Source of the DNA: Pseudomonas silvicola
Lineage (GTDB): Bacteria; Pseudomonadota; Gammaproteobacteria; Pseudomonadales; Pseudomonadaceae
Assembly (NCBI RefSeq): GCF_026651855.1
Contig: NZ_CP093280.1
Coordinates: 7,462,501-7,526,500 of the forward strand
Reading direction: 5' to 3'
Length of the DNA: 64,000 nucleotides
The position numbers were made by a program, and so were the translations under genes. How positions within the stretch are numbered: the first letter of the stretch is position 1; each line of letters begins with the position of its first letter. Shown here piece after piece: positions 55,036 through 63,784 of this stretch. The notes below the pieces were generated by a model, which saw nothing but the letters and a program-made list of their open reading frames with translations, searched no databases and was not told the origin of the DNA.

Positions 55036-55242
55036 ATGTTGCATGCACAGAACCAGGACCGCCTTTACCTGATCCCCCCGAGTGACGAGCAGGAAGCGCT
55101 GATCAATGGCTTGTCTTTCAACGTTCACGACCGCCATTGGCTGGTGTACTGCGCCCTGGCCGGCTGCGCCCACGATGATGGGCCCGAACTGGATGCCGAC
55201 ACCGGCATCAGTTTCCTGGAGTTCTATGTGGAAGCCGCCTGA
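55036..55242 (+). CDS. Small conserved-looking hypothetical protein
   Basis: A 68-residue acidic protein, MLHAQNQDRLYLIPPSDEQ to EFYVEAA, which I do not recognise. It has no membrane segment, and one CALAGCAHDDG stretch contains two Cys. The start is set by GGAG six bases before ATG 55036; earlier ATGs lack a site. A clear terminator follows 14 bases after the stop, which supports a real gene. Confidence 0.6.
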   Translation: MLHAQNQDRLYLIPPSDEQEALINGLSFNVHDRHWLVYCALAGCAHDDGPELDADTGISFLEFYVEAA

Positions 55243-55255
55243 ACCGCGGCCATGA

Positions 55256-55292
55256 AAAAGCCCGCGCCCCTGAGAAAGGAACGCGGGCTTTT
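55256..55292. terminator. Bidirectional terminator
   Basis: AAAAGCCCGCG pairs with CGCGGGCTTTT (11 bp, 15-base loop). It serves the small gene on the + strand and the YajG gene on the - strand. Confidence 0.88.
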
Positions 55293-55302
55293 CTACAGGC
55301 GA

Positions 55303-55887
55303 TCAGTTGCTCAGGGTACGACCGATGCTTGGGTCCTTGAACACACGGGTCAAGGCGTCGCTCAGCACGTCGCTGACCAGCTTGGTGTTGGTGTCGACGT
55401 TCGGCGCCATGCCGAAACGCTGGTTCAGCGAAGCGCCGTAGGCACCCGTGTAATGGCGGCCGTTATTGTTCACGTCAGCCTTGAAGTTGGCGCCAATGGT
55501 GGCCTCGGTCACGTACATGCCTTCCTTGGGCGACTGGTAGCTCAGGCTGGCCAGGGTCACGGTCAGCACCGGCGCACCGCCCGCGTTGGCCGAAGGCGTA
55601 TAGCCCAGCAGGCGCACGGCGGCTTCAGCCTGGGCTTGCAGCTTGGGAATGATGTCGTTGGCCTGGACAGTCACCGAGCTGGTTTCAGGGTACAGGCCGC
55701 CACGGGTGCCCAGCACCGGCGACGGACGGCCGTCCACCACACGCACGACCACTTGCTGGCCCTGCCCGACAGGAGCCAATTGCGAAGTCAGCACGGGTTG
55801 CGGGCTGAGTTGCTGCGGACTGTTGGCACAACCGGCCAACGTCAGGGTGGTCACAGCGATCAAACCGAACAACAGGCGTTGCAACAT
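55303..55887 (-). CDS. YajG-family lipoprotein
   Basis: A 194-residue outer-membrane lipoprotein: signal MLQRLLFGLIAVTTLTLAGC with the lipidated Cys at residue 20, then a YajG domain (VVVRVVDGRPSPVLGTRGG, GANFKADVNNNGRHYTGAYGASLNQRF). Function is unknown; in E. coli yajG neighbours ampG. GGAG is eight bases before ATG 55887, which is preferred over the ATG two codons earlier. Confidence 0.85.
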   Translation of the reverse strand: MLQRLLFGLIAVTTLTLAGCANSPQQLSPQPVLTSQLAPVGQGQQVVVRVVDGRPSPVLGTRGGLYPETSSVTVQANDIIPKLQAQAEAAVRLLGYTPSANAGGAPVLTVTLASLSYQSPKEGMYVTEATIGANFKADVNNNGRHYTGAYGASLNQRFGMAPNVDTNTKLVSDVLSDALTRVFKDPSIGRTLSN

Positions 55888-56631
55888 GCTCATCTCTCCA
55901 GAATAGGCATTGATAGTGCGGCAGTATAACGGGCGGCGCATGCCGGGAACCAGCGTTCAAGCGCAGCCTGAAACGGCAGGAAGGGTGCGATAATCGGTCA
56001 CGGCGGTGCCGCTTGACGCCCATGGCGAGAAAACTCCAGGAATAAGGATCTTTTCTGCGCGTTTCATCGTTATAATCTCCCCCCGATTATAAGGACGTCT
56101 CCTGATCGGGCCCCGCAACGCCGCTGATGCCCTGCATCCAGCCCACCCAATGCCCACAGAGAGCCGCCCACACAGGCCATTCGAAGCCGGTGTGCCTGCG
56201 TTTTCGGCACTTCGCCCTTCGCTGGACCTGCCGCTGCCCGCGTCTTCATGGCAGCCTTTTTGAGGTTCACGACTCCAAAAGAGCGTGAAAAAAAACGGTT
56301 TTCACAACTTCACAAGAGTGTGGCGAGCAAATGAACAGTTTTGCATCTGTACATGCATCAACAACGTCCGGTTCAGCACCGTACGGTCGGCACTGCCGCG
56401 CCTGCCAGTCAGGAGCCTGAGGTCGATTGAACTGCAACGCGGGCGCCTTGACCTAAGTCGAATTGCCTGCCGGCCCTTGAAATGAGTTCATAGGGACTTG
56501 TTGGACCGGTTGGTAGCGTCCGCGCGAGCTTGCGAATTTTGCGAAAAGTCGGACATGGCATTCCTGGCCTGCTGATGGTGTACCGGGAGCCGTGCTGTCA
56601 ATTTGGTGCTGAAGATTTTGGAGACGCGTTA
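55888..56631. other. Long intergenic region and leader of mqo
   Basis: 744 bases without a supported gene. It holds two inverted repeats: TTATAATC (56070-56077) with GATTATAA (56085-56092) around a C-run, and GTGAAAA (56285-56291) with TTTTCAC (56299-56305). The first looks like two facing -10 elements or an operator. Short open frames here (for example + 56285-56485 from GTG) lack ribosome-binding sites and look accidental. Confidence 0.5.
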
Positions 56632-58143
56632 ATGGCGCATAACGAAGCAGTCGACGTGGTATTGGTAGGGGCCGGCATCATGAGTGCCACCCTGGCAGTA
56701 CTGCTCAAAGAGCTGGACCCCACGATCAAGCTGGAAGTCGTCGAGCTGATGGACTCCGGTGCCGCGGAAAGCTCCAACCCGTGGAACAACGCCGGTACCG
56801 GCCACGCCGGCCTCTGCGAGCTGAACTACACGCCGCAGGCCAAGGACGGTTCGGTCGACATCAAGAAAGCCGTGCACATCAACGCCCAGTTCGAGGTGTC
56901 CAAGCAGTTCTGGGCCTACCTGGCGAAGAAAGGCACTTTCGGCTCGGCTCGTGCCTTCATCAACCCGGTGCCGCACCTGAGCTACGTCGAAGGTGACAAG
57001 GGTATCGACTTCCTGAAGAAGCGCTATGAGATGCTCAAGCAGCACCATGCCTTCGAAACCATGGAGTACACCGAAGACAAGGTGAAGATGAACGAGTGGA
57101 TGCCGTTGATGATGCCCGGCCGGCCAGCCGACCAGCACATCGCCGCCACCCGCGTCATGCACGGTACCGACGTCAATTTCGGTGCCCTGACCAACAAGCT
57201 GCTCAAGCACCTGGCCAGTGGCGCCGACGCCCAGGTCAAGTACTGCAAGCGCGTCACCGACCTGACCCGCAATGGCAGTGGCTGGACCGTGACCATCAAG
57301 GACGTCAACAGCGGCAACAGCCGTAAAGTCGACGCCAGGTTCGTCTTCCTGGGCGCCGGTGGCGCCGCCTTGCCGCTGCTGCAGCAGTCGGGCATCGAGG
57401 AAGGCAAGGGTTTCGGCGGCTTCCCGGTCAGCGGCCAGTGGCTGCGCTGCGACAACCCGGAAGTGGTCAAGCACCACCAGGCCAAGGTCTACAGCCAGGC
57501 CGCCGTGGGTTCGCCGCCCATGTCCGTGCCGCACCTGGACACCCGCGTGGTAGACGGCAAGACTTCCCTGCTGTTCGGCCCCTACGCCGGCTTCACCACC
57601 AAGTTCCTCAAGCACGGTTCGTTCCTGGACCTGCCCAAGTCCGTGCGTGCCGGCAACATCGGCCCGATGCTGGCCGTGGCGCGGGACAACATGGACCTCA
57701 CCAAGTACCTGATGAGCGAAGTGATGCAGTCCATGGAGCAGCGCCTGGAATCCCTGCGCCGCTTCTACCCCGAAGCCAAGGCCGAAGACTGGCGCCTGGA
57801 AGTGGCCGGCCAACGGGTGCAAATCATCAAGAAAGACCCGAAAAAAGGCGGCGTGCTGCAGTTCGGCACCGAGCTGGTATCGGCGGCCGATGGTTCGCTG
57901 GCGGCCCTGCTGGGCGCATCCCCTGGTGCCTCGGTGACCGTGTCCATCATGCTGGACCTGATCGAGCGCTGCTTCCCCGAGCAGTATCGCTCCGAAGCCT
58001 GGACCACCAAGCTCAAGGAAATCTTCCCGGCCCGTGAAAAGGCCCTGGAAACCGACGCGGCACTGTACCGCCGGGTGAGCGCGCAGAGTGACGCAGCGCT
58101 GGAATTGGCGCCCGCCAACACCGCCGCCGAACACTACGCTTGA
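56632..58143 (+). CDS. mqo: Malate:quinone oxidoreductase
   Basis: A 503-residue FAD-dependent peripheral membrane enzyme passing electrons from malate to quinone in the TCA cycle. The FAD motif [20 protein letters not shown] is at the N-terminus, [17 protein letters not shown] follows, and [26 protein letters not shown] is the C-terminal flavin-contacting region. GGAG precedes ATG 56632; 34 open codons upstream are not part of the usual protein. The 5' region is unusually long. Confidence 0.95.
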   Translation: MAHNEAVDVVLVGAGIMSATLAVLLKELDPTIKLEVVELMDSGAAESSNPWNNAGTGHAGLCELNYTPQAKDGSVDIKKAVHINAQFEVSKQFWAYLAKKGTFGSARAFINPVPHLSYVEGDKGIDFLKKRYEMLKQHHAFETMEYTEDKVKMNEWMPLMMPGRPADQHIAATRVMHGTDVNFGALTNKLLKHLASGADAQVKYCKRVTDLTRNGSGWTVTIKDVNSGNSRKVDARFVFLGAGGAALPLLQQSGIEEGKGFGGFPVSGQWLRCDNPEVVKHHQAKVYSQAAVGSPPMSVPHLDTRVVDGKTSLLFGPYAGFTTKFLKHGSFLDLPKSVRAGNIGPMLAVARDNMDLTKYLMSEVMQSMEQRLESLRRFYPEAKAEDWRLEVAGQRVQIIKKDPKKGGVLQFGTELVSAADGSLAALLGASPGASVTVSIMLDLIERCFPEQYRSEAWTTKLKEIFPAREKALETDAALYRRVSAQSDAALELAPANTAAEHYA

Positions 58144-58155
58144 TCGTGTAGGCGC

Positions 58156-58198
58156 CGGCCATGAAACAACGCCCCTCGGGGCGTTTTTTCATGGCCGG
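58156..58198 (+). terminator. Terminator of mqo
   Basis: The inner hairpin AACGCCCC/GGGGCGTT (58168-58185) is followed by T4; CCGGCCATGAAA and TTTCATGGCCGG extend it on the outside. It lies 12 bases after the stop. Confidence 0.9.
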
Positions 58199-58205
58199 GG
58201 GCAAA

Positions 58206-58493
58206 TCAGCCGCGGGCTTTCTCGATGATCTCGATGTATTCCGGCGCGTTGCGCTGGTCACGGATCAGGGCGATGAAGTCATTGCCGTGCTCGTCCTTGC
58301 CGTTCAGGTCATAGCCGGCCTCGACGAAGAAGCCCACGAAACGCTCGAAGTCATCGACGCGCAGCCCACGGTAGGCCTTGATCAGCTTGTGCAGCGACGG
58401 CGAAGTAGCGTCGACCGGTTCGAACTCCAGGAACAACTTGACCTGCTCGTCGCCGATTTCATCACCAATCAGCTGCTTCTTGTCTTTACGCAT
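58206..58493 (-). CDS. PA4642-family hypothetical protein
   Basis: A 95-residue soluble acidic helical protein, MRKDKKQLIGDEIGDEQVK to IIEKARG, of the small Pseudomonas family named after PA4642. Function is unknown; ANK-like GYDLNGKDEHGNDFIAL resembles a single ankyrin hairpin. GGAG supports the start, and four further upstream codons are open. In P. aeruginosa it also lies near hpt-upp-uraA, as I recall. Confidence 0.82.
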   Translation of the reverse strand: MRKDKKQLIGDEIGDEQVKLFLEFEPVDATSPSLHKLIKAYRGLRVDDFERFVGFFVEAGYDLNGKDEHGNDFIALIRDQRNAPEYIEIIEKARG

Positions 58494-58521
58494 TGCCCAC
58501 TCCAACTTCGCTGCTATGGGG

Positions 58522-58549
58522 GTGGGAGCGCCCGCCGGCCAGCTCCCAC
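58522..58549. repeat. REP-like hairpin
   Basis: GTGGGAGC and GCTCCCAC form an 8-bp stem around a 12-base GC-rich loop between two same-strand genes. It resembles the common Pseudomonas repeats containing GCTCCCACA. Confidence 0.55.
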
Positions 58550-58584
58550 AAAGAGCGCGAGTTTACCCCCGCCGGCCTGACGGC

Positions 58585-59055
58585 TCAACGCGCGCGTTCG
58601 GCGCCGGTGTGCAGGTCGGCCCAGATGTGGCCGTTGGGGTAGCTGAGGAATTGCACATACACCGTGTCATTGCGCAACAGGTCGACAATGGTGCGGTACT
58701 GGCCCAGCGGGTAGTTGAGGGTCAGGGTCTTGCTGGCCTCGTCGAACGCGGGCTTCTTCAGGCTTTTGCTCTCGGCATCGAAGGTCAGCAACACCTGGGC
58801 GATGGTCGCGCCCTTGTTCAGCGGTTTGCCCTTGAGGCGCACCAGCAGCGAGGACGTCACCGGAATGGGTTGCTGATTGGACTGGCGCTGGTTGCCCACC
58901 ACCACCGAATAGTCGGTTACCTGCAGCAGTTGCTGTTGCTCGGGCTGCTCCTTGCGCAGGCCCAGGTCATCGGGCGGCAGGAACTGGGAATGCAGCGGCG
59001 CGGCGGCCAGGGGAAGGCTGGAAAGCAGGACAAGTGCGGCGATCATCAAACGCAT
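58585..59055 (-). CDS. Exported hypothetical protein
   Basis: A 156-residue periplasmic-type protein with a signal peptide (residues 1-19, cut after AAA) and a beta-rich body: LLQVTDYSVVVGNQRQSNQQPIPVTSSLLVRLKGKPL and TLTLNYPLGQYRTIVDLLRND. I know no function; similar proteins sit beside hpt in other pseudomonads. AGGAG precedes the start. Confidence 0.75.
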   Translation of the reverse strand: MRLMIAALVLLSSLPLAAAPLHSQFLPPDDLGLRKEQPEQQQLLQVTDYSVVVGNQRQSNQQPIPVTSSLLVRLKGKPLNKGATIAQVLLTFDAESKSLKKPAFDEASKTLTLNYPLGQYRTIVDLLRNDTVYVQFLSYPNGHIWADLHTGAERAR

Positions 59056-59208
59056 GGGCGAGCTCCTGAAGGGCAGCCCAGCACTCTAGCAGATACATCC
59101 GGGGGCCACCTCTCTGTGTAGCAGTGGCCGCCAAGCCGCGTCCCAGCCGCCGGAGGGCGTCGGACTCGGCGTGGCAACCGCCGCTAGAAGAAACCGGCCG
59201 ATGCGGTA

Positions 59209-59766
59209 TTACATGCCTTTCACGGCATAGATCCCGGCCGCATTGCGCCAGTAACCTTTGTAATCCATGCCATAACCGAAGATGTAGCGGTCGATGCACG
59301 GCAGGCCCGAATAGGTGGCCTTCAGGCCCGGGCTGGCCTTGCGGTCGTGTTCCTTGTCGATCAGCACGGCGGTATGCACGGCACGGGCGCCGGCATGCTT
59401 GCAGAAGTCGATGATGGCGCTCAGGGTGTGGCCTTCGTCGAGGATGTCATCGATGATCAGCACGTCGCGGTCTATGAACGACACTTCCGGCTTGGCTTTC
59501 CAGAACAGGTCGCCGCCGCTGGTTTCATTGCGGTAACGGGTGGCGTGCAGGTAGCTGGCTTCCAGCGGGAAACGCAACTGGGTGAGCAGTTTGCCAGCGA
59601 AGATCAGGCCACCGTTCATCACGCAGAAGACCACCGGGTTGCTGTCGGCCATCTCGGCCGTGATCTGGGCGCCCACACGGACGATGGCCGCTTCGACTTC
59701 AGCTTCGGTGTACAGGCAGTCGGCTTCGTCCATGACTTGACGGATATGCTCGAGATCAGCGGACAT
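59209..59766 (-). CDS. hpt: Hypoxanthine-guanine phosphoribosyltransferase
   Basis: A 185-residue purine-salvage enzyme. The PRPP loop is DVLIIDDILDEGHTLSAI, and CVMNGGLIFAGKLLTQL is the active-site loop near residue 45. It converts hypoxanthine or guanine to nucleotides. GGAG precedes the start MSADLEHIRQ. It is divergent from upp, with 163 bases between. Confidence 0.92.
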   Translation of the reverse strand: MSADLEHIRQVMDEADCLYTEAEVEAAIVRVGAQITAEMADSNPVVFCVMNGGLIFAGKLLTQLRFPLEASYLHATRYRNETSGGDLFWKAKPEVSFIDRDVLIIDDILDEGHTLSAIIDFCKHAGARAVHTAVLIDKEHDRKASPGLKATYSGLPCIDRYIFGYGMDYKGYWRNAAGIYAVKGM

Positions 59767-59929
59767 GATGCTCTCCAAAGGGGGGGTGGTCTGAGAAAAG
59801 CGGGCAAAGGTACGCATCCGCTCGGTACAGATCAAGCTTTTCTGGACTAACGTCCAGTATGTCTGCACGACAGTGCCACCTGAATAGATTAATCTAGCGC
59901 GATTTTTTGCCCGCCCGGAGTCTTTCCCC

Positions 59930-60568
59930 ATGCCAATCCTCGAGATTCGCCACCCGCTGATCCGCCACAAGCTCGGCCTGATGCGCCGCGCCGACATCAG
60001 CACCAAGAACTTTCGCGAGCTCGCCCAGGAAGTCGGCGCGTTGTTGACCTATGAAGCCACCAAGGACCTGCCGCTGGAGACCTACGACATCGAAGGCTGG
60101 TGCGGTACCGTCCAGGTCGAGAAAATCGCCGGTAAAAAGATTACCGTGGTGCCGATCCTGCGCGCCGGTATCGGCATGCTCGACGGCGTGCTCAGCCTGA
60201 TCCCGGGCGCCAAGGTCAGCGCCGTGGGCGTGGCCCGCAACGAAGAAACCCTGGAAGCTCACACCTACCTGGAAAAACTGGTGCCCGAGATCGACGAGCG
60301 CCTGGCCATGATCATTGACCCGATGCTGGCCACCGGCGGTTCCATGGTCGCCACCATCGACCTGCTGAAGAAAGCCGGCTGCAAGGACATTCGCGCGATG
60401 GTCCTGGTTGCTGCCCCCGAAGGCATCGCCGTGGTCGAGAAGGCCCACCCGGATGTACAGATCTACACCGCCTCGGTCGATGAGCGCCTGAACGAACACG
60501 GCTACATCATCCCTGGCCTGGGCGATGCCGGCGACAAGATTTTCGGCACCAAGCAGAAGGACGCCTGA
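59930..60568 (+). CDS. upp: Uracil phosphoribosyltransferase
   Basis: A 212-residue enzyme making UMP from uracil and PRPP. PRPP loop [17 protein letters not shown], uracil-binding region [16 protein letters not shown] at the C-terminus, and [12 protein letters not shown] in the first half. It forms an operon with uraA, whose ATG follows two bases after the stop. Confidence 0.96.
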   Translation: MPILEIRHPLIRHKLGLMRRADISTKNFRELAQEVGALLTYEATKDLPLETYDIEGWCGTVQVEKIAGKKITVVPILRAGIGMLDGVLSLIPGAKVSAVGVARNEETLEAHTYLEKLVPEIDERLAMIIDPMLATGGSMVATIDLLKKAGCKDIRAMVLVAAPEGIAVVEKAHPDVQIYTASVDERLNEHGYIIPGLGDAGDKIFGTKQKDA

Positions 60569-60570
60569 GC

Positions 60571-61833
60571 ATGGTCGACGAGTTCAACGACCCGCTCTGG
60601 CGCCAGGTGCTGTCCGGCGCGCAAATGCTCTTCGTCGCTTTCGGCGCCCTGGTGCTGATGCCGCTGATCACCGGCCTGGACCCGAACGTCGCCCTGTTTA
60701 CCGCAGGCCTCGGCACGTTGCTGTTCCAGATCGTCACCGGCCGCAAGGTACCGGTGTTCCTGGCATCGAGCTTTGCCTTCATCACCCCCATCATCCTCGC
60801 CAAGGGCCAGTTCGGCCTGGCCGAGACCATGGGCGGGGTGATGGCCGCCGGCTTCGTCTATACGTTCCTGGGCCTGGCCGTGAAGATCAAGGGCACCGGT
60901 TTCATCGACAAGCTGCTGCCTCCCGTGGTGATCGGCCCGGTGGTGATCTCCATCGGCCTGGCCATGGCGCCGATCGCGGCCAACATGGCCATGGGCAAGG
61001 CCGGTGACGGCACCGAACTGCTGCCGTACAGCACCGCCATGTTCATTTCCATGCCGGCGCTGCTTACCACCTTGATCGTCGCGGTCTTCGGCAAGGGCAT
61101 CTTCCGCCTAGTGCCGATCATCGCTGGCGTGCTGGTGGGCTTCGCCCTGTCGTTCGCCTTCGGCGTGGTCGACACCGTCAAGATCGCCGCCGCCCCGTGG
61201 CTGGCACTGCCACACTTCACTGCGCCGGCGTTCAACTGGCAAGCCATCCTGTTCATCGTGCCCGTGGCGTTGGCCCCGGCCATCGAGCACATCGGCGGTG
61301 TCATCGCCGTGGGCACCGTGACCGGCCGCGACTACCTGAAAACCCCAGGGCTGCACCGCACCCTGCTGGGTGATGGCATCGCCACCACCGCCGCCGGCCT
61401 GTTCGGCGGCCCGCCCAACACCACCTACGCCGAGGTCACTGGCGCGGTGATGCTGACCAAAGCCTACAACCCGAAAATCATGACCTGGGCGGCGATCTTC
61501 GCTATCAGCCTGGCGTTCATCGGCAAGTTCGGCGCCCTGCTGCAAAGCATCCCGGTGCCGGTGATGGGCGGCATCCTGTGCCTGCTGTTCGGCTCCATCG
61601 CCGCCGTGGGCATGAACACCCTGATCCGCCACAAGATCGACCTCAGCGAAGCCCGTAACCTGGTGATCATCTCGGTGACACTGGTGTTTGGTATCGGTGG
61701 GGTGCTGATCGGCACCGGCACCGGCCCGCACGACTTCGGGCTGAAAGGGATCGCGCTGTGCGCGGTGGTGGCGATTGCGTTGAACCTGCTGCTGCCAGGG
61801 AATGGAGAGTGGAAGGAGAAGGTGGGGGAGTGA
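60571..61833 (+). CDS. uraA: UraA, uracil permease
   Basis: A 420-residue NCS2-family proton symporter with about 14 membrane segments. Family blocks are FVAFGALVLMPLITGLDPNVALFTAG, PPVVIGPVVISIGLAMAP and GLFGGPPNTTYAEVTGAVML. It imports the substrate of the upp enzyme. Confidence 0.95.
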   Translation: MVDEFNDPLWRQVLSGAQMLFVAFGALVLMPLITGLDPNVALFTAGLGTLLFQIVTGRKVPVFLASSFAFITPIILAKGQFGLAETMGGVMAAGFVYTFLGLAVKIKGTGFIDKLLPPVVIGPVVISIGLAMAPIAANMAMGKAGDGTELLPYSTAMFISMPALLTTLIVAVFGKGIFRLVPIIAGVLVGFALSFAFGVVDTVKIAAAPWLALPHFTAPAFNWQAILFIVPVALAPAIEHIGGVIAVGTVTGRDYLKTPGLHRTLLGDGIATTAAGLFGGPPNTTYAEVTGAVMLTKAYNPKIMTWAAIFAISLAFIGKFGALLQSIPVPVMGGILCLLFGSIAAVGMNTLIRHKIDLSEARNLVIISVTLVFGIGGVLIGTGTGPHDFGLKGIALCAVVAIALNLLLPGNGEWKEKVGE

Positions 61834-61863
61834 TCTTCTGACCTGATGCTTTGCTGCATTCGA

Positions 61864-61899
61864 CGCCGCTATCCGCACGTGACGGGATAGCGGCGTTTT
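61864..61899 (+). terminator. Terminator of upp-uraA
   Basis: An 11-bp GC-rich stem (61864-61874 with 61885-61895) followed by T4, 30 bases after the uraA stop. Confidence 0.85.
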
Positions 61900-61958
61900 C
61901 ATTGGGTGGCAGACGCACCTAAAGTGGCGCGGGCACTCGGCAATCTTGGGGCCTCTGA

Positions 61959-62402
61959 AGCACGCCTCTACGACGAAAGCGTCATTTTCGTCAGCAAGTA
62001 GGGAAGCCTGGACCCAAACCGCGCCCTGCTATCGTTCTTTCGGTGTCACCCTTGACCAACGAGGTACAGGTCGCATACGGTACAAGTCAGAAGACTGAGC
62101 CCGTTTATCCGTGCGAGTTTGTCATGGACCCAAGCGACGCAGGCTTCCCCGCAAGCGGGTTAAGTTCCCGAACAAATTTCGATCTGGGCAACCACCATAA
62201 AATCCCGTTTGATTCGGACTGGTTCAAACAGACTCCCGGGATTTACGCAGCCACACCACTCCCCAAAATGGGCGTACTGCATCCCAGCTACTTCAAGGCT
62301 GTAAAAAAAGCTAACAATGCGTGTGGAGTAGTGATTGCATCCGTTTTTGCAGAAACCTTCAGCTATCAAGGTTGGCCACTCCCATTAGCCATTTCACCTT
62401 GA
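61959..62402 (+). pseudogene. PemK/MazF-like toxin remnant
   Basis: The frame reads GKPGPKPRPAIVLSV (before position 62043), then VQVAYGTSQKTEPVYPCEF, LSSRTNFDLGNHHKIPF, DWFKQTPG and PKMGVLHPSYFKAVKKA, the pattern of a PemK/MazF-like growth inhibitor group. There is no ATG after the upstream stop (61956-61958), only GTG 62043, which would cut away the conserved RPAIV strand. So the N-terminus is missing or frameshifted and the gene is probably dead. No antitoxin gene is seen. Low GC compared with uraA. Confidence 0.5.
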
Positions 62403-62407
62403 CCTCA

Positions 62408-62698
62408 TCAAGGCTCAGAGATGTCACTCAGAGGTTTTGATTTTTTTGCCCTTGAGGTATCCACTGGCGTCCACTTTGCGCCTTTGACATAACGCCCAAG
62501 GGTTCCAGAATAAACTATGACCTCCGCGTCGACCATATCATCCAATAACTTCATGACCTCGACCACTCCCAACTTTGGCAAGCGAACTTGCGTTAATAGT
62601 CGGTCAAGATGTGGATAATCAATACCATTCTCAGCACCCGCGAGCACCTGGACTATTTCCTGTGGGGTAAAAAGGTCTAAATAAGCCAACCTACTCAT
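62408..62698 (-). CDS. Small hypothetical protein, paralogue 1
   Basis: A 96-residue helical protein, MSRLAYLDLFTPQEIVQVL, with GIDYPHLDRLLTQVRLPKLGVVEVMKLL and RYVKGAKWTPVD. The late part looks like a winged helix. I do not recognise the family. AAGGAG supports the start. It is 11 bases downstream of paralogue 2, with which it shares most of its length; a third decayed copy lies at 63580-63735. Confidence 0.6.
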   Translation of the reverse strand: MSRLAYLDLFTPQEIVQVLAGAENGIDYPHLDRLLTQVRLPKLGVVEVMKLLDDMVDAEVIVYSGTLGRYVKGAKWTPVDTSRAKKSKPLSDISEP

Positions 62699-62709
62699 AC
62701 CTGGACTCC

Positions 62710-63009
62710 TTATTGACTTGAAGGCGCTGAGCCGGCCACGCTATCGTCATTTTCGATGAACCGAGAGATATCCACGGGGCTCCAATTCACACCTTTAACA
62801 TATCGAGCACCAGTCGAATCGTGCTGTATCACACCTCGGTCTACTAACCCCTTCACTAATCTCAAGACTTCGACATTACCTAACTTTGGAGTACGATCCC
62901 ACGTTAGCATCCGATCAATGTGCGGGTAGTCCATTCCAGTTTTCAAACCTGCCAAAAATCTAACGACTTCCTCAGGCGACAAGCCATCCACAATTGCCTT
63001 GAAATTCAT
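62710..63009 (-). CDS. Small hypothetical protein, paralogue 2
   Basis: A 99-residue paralogue of the next gene, with LSPEEVVRFLAGLKTGMDYPH, DRTPKLGNVEVLRLVKGLV and RYVKGVNWSPVDISRF. The start MNFKAIVDGL lacks a clear ribosome-binding site; a GTG ten codons upstream is an alternative. Tandem divergent copies of a small soluble protein in AT-rich accessory DNA are typical of orphan immunity or antitoxin arrays, but no function is shown. Confidence 0.6.
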   Translation of the reverse strand: MNFKAIVDGLSPEEVVRFLAGLKTGMDYPHIDRMLTWDRTPKLGNVEVLRLVKGLVDRGVIQHDSTGARYVKGVNWSPVDISRFIENDDSVAGSAPSSQ

Positions 63010-63579
63010 AATTCGTACCCGTTTTGTTTGGTTTTTCACGGATTGCCGGGGAAGTTAGTGGTGCTTACAAAGATCTGTAGTGAGCAAACAAGGCGGGCGA
63101 CGTGATCTCACAGCCATAACTGGCCCGAAACAGATGTAGGAATGGCAGGGCGCCAAGCCCTTGCTCGGGAAGCGCCGTGCGGACGGCGCTCGATCTTAAC
63201 AGCGAGACAACAACATCGCCTGGCGCTTGGTAGCCCTGCTGCAATCTCCAGCCAGAAGCTCCGCTGAACATTCTGTTGGCACGGCTTGAAATCGCAACAG
63301 GGCCACTAGGTGCATGTCTTGGTTTCTCCTGCGCCCTTTAAACCGAGCGCCGCCCGCGCGGCGCTTCCCGGCCAAGGCCGGTCCCACATCTATTTCGGGC
63401 CAGTTATGCCTGAGGCATCACTTGGTCCGCTATGTTTGTTCACTGCATATCTGTGGCGGCATCACCAACTTCCCCAGGCTTCCGTGAAGAGCTTTTTGTT
63501 TTCTATTCGGCAAGTGTTGGGCGCTTGAAAGGTAAAAGCGAGGCTCGCAATTAGCGTTAGCCATTTTACTTGGACCTCG
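63010..63579. other. 570-base gap without a supported gene
   Basis: Short frames occur on both strands (for example - 63196-63387 and + 63310-63528) but lack ribosome-binding sites and family features. The only clear structure is the REP-like double hairpin at 63346-63381. Confidence 0.5.
63346..63381. repeat. REP-like double hairpin
   Basis: AGCGCCGC/GCGGCGCT (63346-63365) is followed by CCGGCC/GGCCGG (63368-63381) and GTCCCACA, the layout of a common Pseudomonas REP element. Confidence 0.6.
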
Positions 63580-63735
63580 TTAACGCTCAGGCAAGTCGTT
63601 CGGAGGGGTTGCGGTTGTTCGCCCTTGAGTATCCGCTGACTTCCACTTTGCGCCTTTAATATATCGACAACGGGTTGCCGAGTAAGTTATGACCTCAGCG
63701 CCGCCCACTATCGCCACCTTCGCTGACCGAGCCAT
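63580..63735 (-). pseudogene. Decayed third copy of the small paralogue
   Basis: The frame MARSAKVAIVGGAEV...RYIKGAKWKSADTQ to NDLPER matches the C-terminal half of paralogue 1 (AEVIVYSG, RYVKGAKWTPVDTS), and the DNA of about 63558-63710 is a diverged direct repeat of about 62388-62540, including bases after the stop. The N-terminal half is lost. Confidence 0.6.
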
Positions 63736-63784
63736 ATTTTCGAAACTTCATTTCACACCTTAAAGCCCCGGGCACTCACAGTAG

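Noticed and set aside
56285-56485. 66-codon frame (GTG start) in the mqo leader as a leader peptide
   Set aside because: No ribosome-binding site, no repeated codons typical of attenuation, and it overlaps an inverted repeat.
56554-56573. TGGCATTCCTGGCCTGCT before mqo as a sigma-54 promoter
   Set aside because: GG and GC are 12, not 10, bases apart.
56629-58134. A 501-codon open frame antisense to mqo
   Set aside because: It mirrors mqo codon by codon, is full of GC-rich low-complexity residues, has no ribosome-binding site and no family features; long antisense frames are expected at this GC content.
63310-63528. 72-codon + strand frame near the right end
   Set aside because: It runs through the REP-like hairpins and lacks a ribosome-binding site and any family feature.
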